A stretch of 64,000 nucleotides of DNA, taken from positions 1-64,000 of the forward strand of contig CAMKQH010000016.1 in assembly GCA_946414885.1 (NCBI GenBank), read 5' to 3'. Shown piece by piece: positions 50,794 to 60,300 of the stretch. How positions within the stretch are numbered: the first letter of the stretch is position 1; every line of letters begins with the position of its first letter. Source of the DNA: an uncultured Lachnospiraceae bacterium. GTDB taxonomy: Bacteria > Bacillota > Clostridia > Lachnospirales > Lachnospiraceae. The notes below the pieces were generated by a model. It was not told where the DNA came from. It ran no database searches and was given only the letters and a program-made list of their open reading frames with translations. A program made the translations under genes and the position numbers.

Positions 50794-51957
50794 CTATAAC
50801 CCGAGCAGCTGTTTCTTCTTAGCGTCAAATTCTTCCTGGGTGATAATGCCGTCATCAAGGAGCGCCTTGTACTTTCTAAGCTCTGCTGCCACGTCAACTT
50901 CACCAGACGAAGCGCTCGCGGGTGCGTCTGCAGTATGGGAAGGCTCCTCATCCTCTTTCTTCTTCATGAACGGCGAGGTGAACTTGGAGAAATCAAAGAG
51001 TGGTTTGCTCTCGCCGTCACTTGAACTATCCATGTCAAAGCCAAAGAACTGTTTTAAGCCGCTGCCTGGCTTCTCTTCAGGCTTGTCCTTGCCAAAGTCA
51101 TCCCTGCCAAACACGTCGTTGCCGAACGTATCGTCATCGTCATCCGATGCGGGCGTCTGATCGTAGGTGCCATCCATGATCTTCTTAAACTGATCGCTCT
51201 GTGCCCACTCAATGCTCTCCAATGCCCTAACCGCCGTCAACGGATGGGATTTGGTGCTCAAGGTAAGGAACTCCAGCGTCTTGTCCCAGGTGGAGTTCTT
51301 CACGATCTCACGATACTCCTCTGCCTGCTTCAGGAACTCATCCTTGCTGATCACGCCCTGTACGTTCTTGTCAAGACCGGCAAAGCGCATGCACACCTCT
51401 GACATCTTATCGGCGGATCCATCGTAGATCACGGCTGCCCTGTCTGCAGAAAGCTCACTGCAGCGCATCCAGTAATAGAACGCGATCATGAGAGGCATGG
51501 TGAGCAGACCGGAACGCATGATGGACGACGTGGAATTCAAAAGGATCCGTCCCATTGTGGAATACAGCACGTGATGACATGCAATGTGACCGCACTCGTG
51601 TGCCAGCACCGTGGGGATCAGTTCCTCCGGCATGGTGTCCAAAAGCCCGGAAGTGATCACGATAAACGGCGTCGTGTCGCCGTAAGTATATGCATTGGGA
51701 TTGACGTTCAGTTCCAGATAGAGGTCCGGCACGTCGATGCCAAGCTTCTCGCAGATGGGCGGAAGCATGTTGTAATACTGGGGCAGCTGATTCTCACTGA
51801 TGCGGATCCTGCCGGACATGTTCAAAATGCGGAACTGCCGTTCATTCCAGATCTTCATCAAAGCCTTCATCAACTGCTGAAAGCCCGGAATCGCCTTTAA
51901 TGCATTAAGTGCCGCCTTGTCAGACTCATGAACGTAATAAGATGAATCAATTGCCAT
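50794..51957 (-). CDS. M48-family zinc metalloprotease with C-terminal SHOCT domain
   Basis: 387 residues. HECGHIACHH is the HExxH zinc site (about residues 140-145) with the third ligand in ELSADRAAVI. A hydrophobic stretch LLTMPLMIAFYYWM follows the site. The middle is acidic and disordered (ASDDDDDTFGNDVFG). The C-terminus (ELRKYKALLDDGIITQEEFDAKKKQLLGL, read as RKYKALLDDGIITQEEF and FDAKKKQLLGL) is a SHOCT domain, often found at the end of membrane or oligomeric proteins. Regulatory or stress-proteolysis role inferred. GGAGGAGGG precedes the ATG. Confidence 0.9.
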   Translation of the reverse strand: MAIDSSYYVHESDKAALNALKAIPGFQQLMKALMKIWNERQFRILNMSGRIRISENQLPQYYNMLPPICEKLGIDVPDLYLELNVNPNAYTYGDTTPFIVITSGLLDTMPEELIPTVLAHECGHIACHHVLYSTMGRILLNSTSSIMRSGLLTMPLMIAFYYWMRCSELSADRAAVIYDGSADKMSEVCMRFAGLDKNVQGVISKDEFLKQAEEYREIVKNSTWDKTLEFLTLSTKSHPLTAVRALESIEWAQSDQFKKIMDGTYDQTPASDDDDDTFGNDVFGRDDFGKDKPEEKPGSGLKQFFGFDMDSSSDGESKPLFDFSKFTSPFMKKKEDEEPSHTADAPASASSGEVDVAAELRKYKALLDDGIITQEEFDAKKKQLLGL

Positions 51958-52108
51958 AATAATACCCTCCTCCGTGATATTTAAATTATTATCATTTTAA
52001 CATTTTTCATGCAGGTAAGCAAGAAATTCCTTTGTCAGGCCTCTGGCCATATTTCCGCCAATGGAACTCCATCACGCCTCAAGCCAAATTTCCGCCGTGA
52101 AGTTTCCA

Positions 52109-52540
52109 TCAAGCCTCAAGCACGCATTCTTCCGTCAGCGCTGCGTCTGACATGTAAAGCTCCAGACGACGGATTGCCTCGATCACTCTGCATCTAAGGC
52201 TTTCGATCTTGCTCTGAACGTAAATGTCCACGATGGGATTGTCCAGAATGAAATCAAAAGCAATGGCTGCATCGCCCAAACGCATGTAATCCACTTTTAC
52301 GTAATCCACGTTATTGCTGCGGAACCGCTGAAGGTTTCTCATGGCCTTCCTGATATGCTCATTGGCATCTTCCATCTTGGTTTGCTTGATCGTCGTTACG
52401 AAGATGCCGCCGCAAAAGATGTCAATGATGCCCCAACCCACGGCGCTGTCCAAATCTCTCTTTGCTGCCCTCAAATGCATCAATGCATAATTCCCTGCAT
52501 TCACTACGTCTCTTTTTTGTACTTCGTAACCGATTCTCAT
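52109..52540 (-). CDS. Hypothetical protein, mostly alpha-helical
   Basis: 143 residues from ATG 52540, with AAGGGAG upstream. Begins MRIGYEVQKRDVVNAGNYA. One short hydrophobic region (GWGIIDIFCGGIFVTTI, about 35-51) sits between charged helices; the rest is helical with heptad-like stretches (EHIRKAMRNLQRFRS). It contains a Gly-Gly turn and no catalytic motif I recognise. Function not known. It lies between the M48 gene and the tRNA cluster. Confidence 0.75.
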   Translation of the reverse strand: MRIGYEVQKRDVVNAGNYALMHLRAAKRDLDSAVGWGIIDIFCGGIFVTTIKQTKMEDANEHIRKAMRNLQRFRSNNVDYVKVDYMRLGDAAIAFDFILDNPIVDIYVQSKIESLRCRVIEAIRRLELYMSDAALTEECVLEA

Positions 52541-52712
52541 GGTAAACTCCCTTCTGGATTCAAAAAGAACCATTGTCTCCTTCCTTATGGAATTATCTTA
52601 CCATGAAAATTTACCGGAATATATTGCAAAATAAACACGATAGCAGGAATTATCGTGCTTATGGTCATGCTTGCTTTTCTAACCATTTATTCAATATAAT
52701 TTATACGTAAAT

Positions 52713-52748
52713 AAAAAGCGCTGAAATCCTTGGATTTCAACGCTTTTT
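52713..52748. terminator. Bidirectional-looking terminator after the tRNA cluster
   Basis: AAAAAGCG-TGAAATCC and GGATTTCA-CGCTTTTT form a hairpin with short A and T runs on the two sides. It lies 11 nt after tRNA-Lys. Confidence 0.88.
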
Positions 52749-52758
52749 CCATCTGAAA

Positions 52759-52831
52759 TGAGGCATGGGGGATTCGAACCCCCGACAACTTGATTAAAAG
52801 TCAAGTGCTCTACCGACTGAGCTAATACCCC
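52759..52831 (-). tRNA. tRNA-Lys (anticodon TTT)
   Basis: Minus strand GGGGTATTAGCTCAGTCGG, anticodon arm CTTGA-CTTTTAA-TCAAG, T-arm GGGGG-TTCGAAT-CCCCC, end ATGCCTCA. Anticodon TTT reads AAA/AAG lysine. The acceptor has two wobble pairs. Confidence 0.95.
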
Positions 52832-52866
52832 ACGTTATCTGCGTTACCAATATTAGGTAACGTTAG

Positions 52867-52938
52867 CAGGGCTAGCTGGATTCGAACCAGCGAATGCAGC
52901 AGTCAAAGTGCTGTGCCTTACCGCTTGGCGATAGCCCT
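52867..52938 (-). tRNA. tRNA-Gln (anticodon TTG)
   Basis: AGGGCTATCGCCAAGCGG at the 5' side, anticodon arm CAGCA-CTTTGAC-TGCTG, T-arm GCTGG-TTCGAAT-CCAGC, end TAGCCCTG. Anticodon TTG reads CAA/CAG glutamine. Confidence 0.95.
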
Positions 52939-52988
52939 ATGTGTTAGGCAGCAAGCGTGCCCTCAAAGACACAATCCCGTAATAAAAG

Positions 52989-53063
52989 GGTGGGTAAAGG
53001 GATTCGAACCCTTGGCCTCCAGAGCCACAATCTGGCGCGCTAACCAACTGCGCTATACCCACC
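52989..53063 (-). tRNA. tRNA-His (anticodon GTG)
   Basis: Anticodon arm CCAGA-TTGTGGC-TCTGG gives anticodon GTG. The acceptor GGTGGGTA/TACCCACC includes the encoded G-1 paired to C73, the mark of histidine tRNAs. Confidence 0.95.
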
Positions 53064-53091
53064 ATAGTTGATCATTATAAGTAGATCTAAA

Positions 53092-53165
<74 letters not shown>

Positions 53166-53199
53166 ACAGTGCTCCGTCAGTATCAAACCGACGATGGAT

Positions 53200-53228
53200 A
53201 TTGTACCTTACTTGAGAGCTTTTGTCAA
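53200..53228 (-). promoter_or_regulatory. Promoter of the tRNA cluster
   Basis: Minus-strand TTGACA (53223-53228), 17 nt, TACAAT (53200-53205); 35 nt before tRNA-Arg. With the terminator at 52713-52748 it defines a four-tRNA transcript. Confidence 0.9.
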
Positions 53229-53263
53229 CCTAATTGTTTTATTTTTTCCGCAGAATTTTTTAT

Positions 53264-54247
53264 TTATTTGCCAGACACGGTGACGACGCCCACGTACCCT
53301 TCATATGCCGCCGAAAAGACGTGCTGTTTTACCTTCTCCGTCACGTGACCGTCCCATGAAAAATGTAGGTGCCCGCAAAGGATCTGGCAGACGGGCGTAT
53401 CTTCGGCGTAGATCATGTTCAAAAACTCCCGCGTCACGTCATTCGGCTGTCGGTCACAGTCCTCGCCCCAGAGAAGCGCACGGTCATTCCACGCATCGCG
53501 GGATGCTTTTTCCAAGCTGTCATCCACCAGAGACTGGATCGGCACGTGAGTGAGCAATATAATCGGTTTTCCCACGGAAAAGAGTTCTTTCATCTTCTCT
53601 AATCCTGCTTCCGACAACTGCTCCGTGGAATTGTTCCATCCAACAATCAGGAACTCTTCGAACTCCATGGTCATGACGTCCTCCCAAGGAGAAATCTCCT
53701 CATGGTACGCAAGGCATTCCTTCTTGCTTACCCCCTTCAGAAAATAGGGTTCCAAATCATGGTCTGCCCTAACGTAGGTCCAGGGAGTCTGTAATTGTTC
53801 CAATCCCCTTTTTAGGCATGCCAAGTTTGATTCAGAAGCAAAGTCAACCATGTCAGCGCCAAACAGTAAAGCGTCACTTTTCGAGTGCTCAAGATACTCT
53901 GCCCACTTTGGCCAAGCGTCCTCCGCGGTCATGCCATTGTGAGAAAAAAATCCCTTTCTATTATGGACTTCTTCCTGCTGTTCCGGCGCGATCTGGTCGT
54001 TTTCCGTAATGAGATGCAAGTCCGACAGATATAACAGTTGCCTGCTCCCCTTCATGCCAGGGATCTTCACTTGAACCTGCTCACGGACAACGCCCTCTTC
54101 AAAGGTCTTGAAACTTTCAGCCTCTGTCGGATCCGCGCATCCGCATAAACCGATGCCAAGCGCAAAACATATCATCATAATTTTCAAAAAAGAGGAAACC
54201 CTGGGGTTCCCTCTTTTCAAACGCATCTTACTTTTCACGTCATCCAC
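53264..54247 (-). CDS. Metallophosphoesterase lipoprotein
   Basis: 327 residues from GTG 54247 with AAGGG upstream; ATG 54226 is an alternative. The lipoprotein signal runs [18 protein letters not shown], and the positively charged n-region ([10 protein letters not shown]) supports a start upstream of MMICF. The phosphoesterase motifs are YLSDLHL at the start, [17 protein letters not shown] and GHLHFSWDG. Asn/Asp/His metal ligands are partly present, but the classic GNHE box is replaced by VRADHD, so activity is not sure. A terminator-like hairpin lies inside the signal-peptide codons. Confidence 0.87.
   Translation of the reverse strand: MDDVKSKMRLKRGNPRVSSFLKIMMICFALGIGLCGCADPTEAESFKTFEEGVVREQVQVKIPGMKGSRQLLYLSDLHLITENDQIAPEQQEEVHNRKGFFSHNGMTAEDAWPKWAEYLEHSKSDALLFGADMVDFASESNLACLKRGLEQLQTPWTYVRADHDLEPYFLKGVSKKECLAYHEEISPWEDVMTMEFEEFLIVGWNNSTEQLSEAGLEKMKELFSVGKPIILLTHVPIQSLVDDSLEKASRDAWNDRALLWGEDCDRQPNDVTREFLNMIYAEDTPVCQILCGHLHFSWDGHVTEKVKQHVFSAAYEGYVGVVTVSGK
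54188..54217 (-). terminator. Terminator-like hairpin overlapping the phosphoesterase signal codons
   Basis: AAAAGAGGAAACC and GGTTCCCTCTTTT pair with one mismatch around CTGG, and the minus strand continues TTTTTTG. By position it is a terminator for the giant gene upstream, yet it falls inside the next reading frame. Confidence 0.6.
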
Positions 54248-54353
54248 TCCAACCCTTGATCAAATCATTTTCATTATACCTCTTGGGGGGAGCAAATACA
54301 ATTATCTTTGGACTCTTTTTTCTAAAATCTCCTTAATTTTTCCTCATGAAATC

Positions 54354-57300
54354 TTATCGCCCGGTAGCATACTTTTTTGCGGAATCGCCGTAGCGCATCA
54401 TCGCATGCAAAAGCTCTGGCAGGTTCTCCACCTCGCTGACCGACTGCGAAGCCGCGTAAGACTCGATGCTGTATTGCATCGTGTTACTGACCGCATTTGA
54501 ATCCTGCATCACCGTCGCGTAAACCGTCTTTCTCATCTGGCCGGCGTTCAGTTTGTCAAAGGTTACGTAATACCGTCCGTTTTCATCCACTACTGAAGGA
54601 TCCGGCGTCAGCTCATCCAGCACTTTCTCGCCATCGCTGATTACCACCTTGAGTCCCGTCAAATCCTGTGCAGTAAACTTAAACTGTATGTTCACCGCTG
54701 CCTCCAGGTACAGCGCTGCCGTTACAATCTCCGCCCGGCGGTTCTCGTCACTTACGGTCGCGAAGTTAAGATCCTTTACGTTTTCATAAACCATTTGCAC
54801 GGACGCATCCGTTCCCATGGCGCGCTGGGCTCTTGTCAGCTTCCAGCTTGCCGGTTCCGCCGTCTTGTAGCCCGCGTACGTTTGTGCCGCGTCGCCGTAG
54901 CGCAAGATGTCCACGAGAAGCCTTCTAAAGGGTGCCCACTCATTGGTTTGATACTTTTCCATGCTGAGCATGTTGTAGCAGTAATCCGCCACGGAATACT
55001 CCATGGAAGGCCCCATTACGTCCGCTCCGTCCACATTTAGCGCGTGGGGCACTGCCGTCACCACGTCGCGCATATTGTGCGGCGCCACGCGGTAACTAAA
55101 GATCATCAATGTTCCGTCATCACTCGGCTCCCACTCGGTAATCTTCTTCTCCTTGCCGTTCTGCGTTACCATCAGGTAAGGATCATGGTATTTGCCCTCG
55201 ATTGCCGATTTTGCGACCTTGAAGTCAATGGCAATGGTATCATACAATGTCAGGGACTTCTTCGAAACAGCCAGGTTTTCGTCCTTTAAACTCGGCACGA
55301 TTACGAGATTCCGTGCCATGTATCCATCGGGCAGATAAACAAATCCATTCTCTCGGAATTCGACGTCCATGGGAGACGCAACGAAGCTTCCGTCCAACTT
55401 GATCTTGCTCGCCGCACTGCGCGTTCCTTCCGCAGTAACGGAAGAATTCCGTATGGTGGTCCATGCATCCGAGGTTGCTCCAAAGATTCCCCACCAACCA
55501 GACGCGGCAATTTCGGAATTCCGGATTGTTACCGGGGCTTCGGCACTTATCCCGCATCCATAGTTCTCGGCCAAACCCGCTAACGTCAAAAGCCCATTGG
55601 TTTCAATCGTCGCAGGGCCAAGAAGCTCCAAGGCGTCCTCCTCGCCGCTTCGGATCGTCAGGGGCGCCGTCGTTTTAAGAATCAATCCGTTCACGTTGCT
55701 CGAAATGCCATCCCCGTTTTCATTCGCAACGTTCTTACTCAGCGTCAGTATCTTTGTGATCCCGTCATAGCTTGCCGCACCGTTGCCCAGGACGTCGCCG
55801 GCGTTGGCCGAAGTAACCTGCGTGCCTCCAACCCATAATTCATAGGAAACGACTGCGGATTCAGACAAAAATCTCGCTTTTACGTTCACGTCACCGGCCG
55901 GCATCACAAATTCGTACAGCCCGTCACTCCTTCTCGTCAGGGCAACGGTTTGCTCACCACAGGTAACGTTCAATTCCGCCAGCTTGTATCCGCCTGCCGG
56001 AGTTGCGCTTATCGTAACGACTTCTCCTACTCTCTTATCATCCGCATCCGCCTTTACCGTACCATTTGATGCAGGTTCGACGTCCACGTGATAAAACGCA
56101 TCCGTACTAACCTTCAATTCCACGTCATCCAAGCCAATGCCCATGCCATTGTCATCCGTTGCGCAGAACCCAATCTCCACGTAAGCTTTTCTCGCTTCCT
56201 CCGGAAGCAGTATTTCTTCCATGGTCCACGAGGAATTATTTCTGTTTACTTGATAAAGCTCCAACCAATCGCCGCCAAGGACGCGATAACATACCTTAAG
56301 TGAATCCGTACGGATCAGATTTCTCCGATTCACGAACCAGAAACGCAGCACGTAATTGGGGCCGTCCGTCAAATCCAGCCAAGGCGAAACAATCCATGCC
56401 GTCGCATTCCGTTCCACGTGCGTAATCAGGGCATTCTTCTCACCGGAGTGCGCACCGGGGGAAGTCTCTTCGTCGCCCGTCCCAACGGTCCATGCATACG
56501 TTTCATGATTGCCTTCCAGCTTCCAACCGGAAGGGAGACTTCCGCCTTCAAAGCCTTCCTCAATCTCAGACACCGTTGCGGGCAGATCCTCCCACTGCGC
56601 GTAAAGCGTCACGTCGTTTTGAATCTCAAATGCATCTCCCGCCAGATATGACGTTCCGCTTCCATCAGCCATGGTATTCCACGCAATAAACATCTTTCCT
56701 TCGGGCGTAGCAAAATTATTTTTCAAAATCGTCACGGTCTTGCCAACCTTGTAGGGACTTCGGGAATCCGTCGTCTCACCACTTCCGCCGTTGGCGTCAT
56801 AAATCACCGCGTAGTACGGACTCAATTCCCCAATGCCGACTATGGAAACGTTATCAACGCCAACGCCGCCTCCGAATTTGCAAACTGTCAAAAATGCGAT
56901 TTCTATGTTTTCAGCCTTAGCTTCATCCGGCAGATAAACCTCTTGCCGCACGCCATTAACTGTTGCTTCTTTTGCTACGAACAGCGCATGCCATTCACCG
57001 CCGTCAACACGGTAACATACGCCAATTTCATCCGTCCGGCCATCATATTCTCCGTTTTGATACGTAAAGCTTATTTTAGCCTTGCCGCTGACGTCACTCA
57101 GGTCCAGCAACGGAGTCAGTAACCATGCTTTCTTGCCGTAATCCTCCACTGCGGTAAACTGTACGCCTGCGAAATAATTTGAACTTCCCTTAATGGTCCA
57201 TGCATACCCTTCGCTTGAATTCACGGCAGACCATCCCTCCGGAATCGTTCCTCCGTCAAATTTTTCATCCAAAAACGTTATCAATTCTGACGCGTTAACC

Positions 57301-60300
57301 CACTGTGCATAAAGAGTTATGCTTTCCTCCATCAGAATAACGTCTCCTTGACCATACGTTATTCCGCTGCCATCCGCTTTCGTATTCCATCCCATGAACT
57401 CCATTCCTGCGATCGGTGTAAATTCACATGGCAGAACGGTAGCTCCCTTTCCGTTTAAGTAGGTCTTGCTTGTCATCATGCCACTGCCATTGTTCGCATC
57501 ATAAGTCAGGGAATGTGTAATGGCATTGCCATCTTCTCCCGTCACTAAAACGTCATCCAAATTCAGCCAATATAGGCTAGCCACGTTGTGATGCAGAAAG
57601 GCAATATAAATCGTTTGTCCCTCATATTCGCTAAGATCCACATAGTGTCTCCAGTAACAGCCATATGGGGCAACGTCGCTGCCCAATTTTTTCATGCTGG
57701 CAACGTCCGTGCTCGTACCAACGTAAACAGATAAGCTTTTTTCCTCTTTATATAATTCTTGACCTTTGATCCAATAAGACAGCATCGCATTTTGGGGGAT
57801 TTTTATGGCTGGCGAAATGGCCCAGTTCTCAGGTTCCAAGAGGGTCTTTGTATCCCAGAAAAAAGAAGCCGAACTTAACGATCTGGGCGACGAATGATAA
57901 CAAACTGGATCAAGCCACTTTTCGGAATGGTTTTTGGAAACAACGTTCCATCCATACCCGTCTCCATCTCCATCCACAAAGGTCCAGCCATTCGCGCTTC
58001 CGCTGTCAAAATTCTCATAAAACGTGATATTCATCCACTGCGCATAGAGAGTCACGTCTCTCTTTACTTCAAAATAATCTCCCTCCCAATAGGTTATTCC
58101 GGTGCCATCCTCTTTCGTATTCCAACCAACAAATGCCTGTCCGCCAGGTGCCGTAAACTCACAGGAAGAAATAGTCGTTGCTTGTCCCCTGATAACCGTT
58201 GACTTTGACGTCGCGCCGCTTCCGTTGTTTGCGTCATACGTCACGGAACACTGACTGCCGTTAATCAAATCCCCAGTAATCAAAACATCATCCAAGTTTA
58301 TTCTAAACTCATTCGAGACGTTATAATGTCTAAAGGCTATATAGATTGTTTGCCCCTCATAATTACTAAAATCCAATACGTATTGCTTATATTTTTGATC
58401 GGCAGTATAGTCGCCCCCTACCTTCGTCATGTTGGCTACATTCGTGCTCGTGCCAACGTAAACCGCCATTTTTTCTCCCATTTTATCCGGATCCTGTCCC
58501 CTGATGCAGAAAGACAGAAGCGCATTTTTAGGAACCTCTATGGCCGGAGTAATGGCCCAATTGTCAGGAGTCAGCGCACCGTTTTCCCATGATGCGGAAG
58601 TAAAAAGCTTTGTTCCTGAATAAGCGATTTGCCTTCCATGCACATCCGTAGGGTACTCGGAGCAATCATAAACGAACCAACCCTTATCGTCACCGTCCGC
58701 ATCTACGAGCGTCCAGCCAATTGGCGCATCCTCACCTTCAAAATCCTCGTAAAAAGCAATTCCCTTTTTAATCTGAAACTTGACGTCAACGACAACGTTT
58801 CCTTTGGGCAAAACAAACGTATACGCCTCCGCGTCCTCCCTGTGAATTGCCACGCTCTCTCCGCCTTGCTTCACGCTTAACGTTTCAAGTTCGTAAACGC
58901 CATATGTTTTAATGGTCAAGTTAATTGTTTCCCCCGGTTCCGCATAAGTCCGATCAGCCTTTATGCTGCCACCTAAAACCTCTTTCGGAAGGGAAACGGA
59001 ATAATACTCATCCGTCAATTGCAGAGACACGTCATCCAAATGCACGCCGACATTAAATGTTGCCTGTATTGCCCTAAAACCGATTTCCACGCCCTTCGTC
59101 ATCGCTTCGTCGGGAAGCACCAGCATTCCTTGCGTCCATTCCTCATTTGCTCCACTCGTTTGAAAAAGCAGATTCCATTCACCGCCATTTATTCGATAAT
59201 ATGCACCCAAATCGCTATGCATGTCAGAGGCAGTTGGATTGGAATACCAAAAACTAAGCAAATAGTTGCTAGCAGCGTCGGACAAATCCAACATTGGTGA
59301 AATCAACCATGACGAGCCCGATTCATTAGCGTATGCGTACGGTACATACATCATCTGTTGGCCAGAGTGGGCTATAGTATGAAAGTTTTGCTCACCATAA
59401 TACCAATACTCAGCCTGATCGTCTTTATACTCATACCAGCTTTCCAGAAAGCCATCGCCTTCAAACCCTTCATTTAAGTCTGAGACGAACTCCAACCACT
59501 GAGCATAAAGCGTAACGTTCTCCGTGAGTTCAATAGTTTCTCCTGGATAAAATCTCTCTCCGCTGCCATCGGGCTCCATATTCCATGATCTAAAGTATTT
59601 ATCAGGAGGTGCCGTAAACCCATTTCCCAACAGCAAAGCCATCGTACCATCAGCATAGGGAATATTAGTGTCCGCCATCGTTCCCGTACCGCCATTTGCT
59701 TCATAAGTGATCACGTAAGTCTGTGCAAAAGGAACCGCCTCCAGCACAACGTCATCCAAATACGCATCGCATTCACGGGTATTCTCGCATTTAAATCCAA
59801 TCTCCACGTTCGCACTTTTCGCATTCTCAGGTAAATACGCCGTTTGTCTCGTCCAAGCATCATGTGCGGCATTTGTTTTGAACAGCTCTTGCCACTCTCC
59901 TCCACTAACGCGATAGCATACCGTCAATTCCGCGAACTTTCCCTGATTACCCTTGTTAAGATACCAAAAGCTTAGCTTGGATACGCCATTTACTTCGCTA
60001 AAATTACACATTGGGGTAATCAACCACGTAATTTGATCATCAGCCGAAGCAGATCCCCCTTGCACAGCCTGATAACCTGAATGACAAGTGCCATAGGTTA
60101 GCTCCCACTTGTTAGCTTTCGAACCGTTTTCCAACGTCCATCCTTCAGGAATCTCGTCTCCTTCAAAACTTTCCTCCAACCTGACTGGTTGGTTTTTCCA
60201 CTGTGCATACAACGTTACGTTTTCCCTAATGATAAAGGAATCGCCCGGCAAGTATGTCGTTCCGCTGCCGTCGGATTTCGTGTTCCAAAACAAAAAGAAT

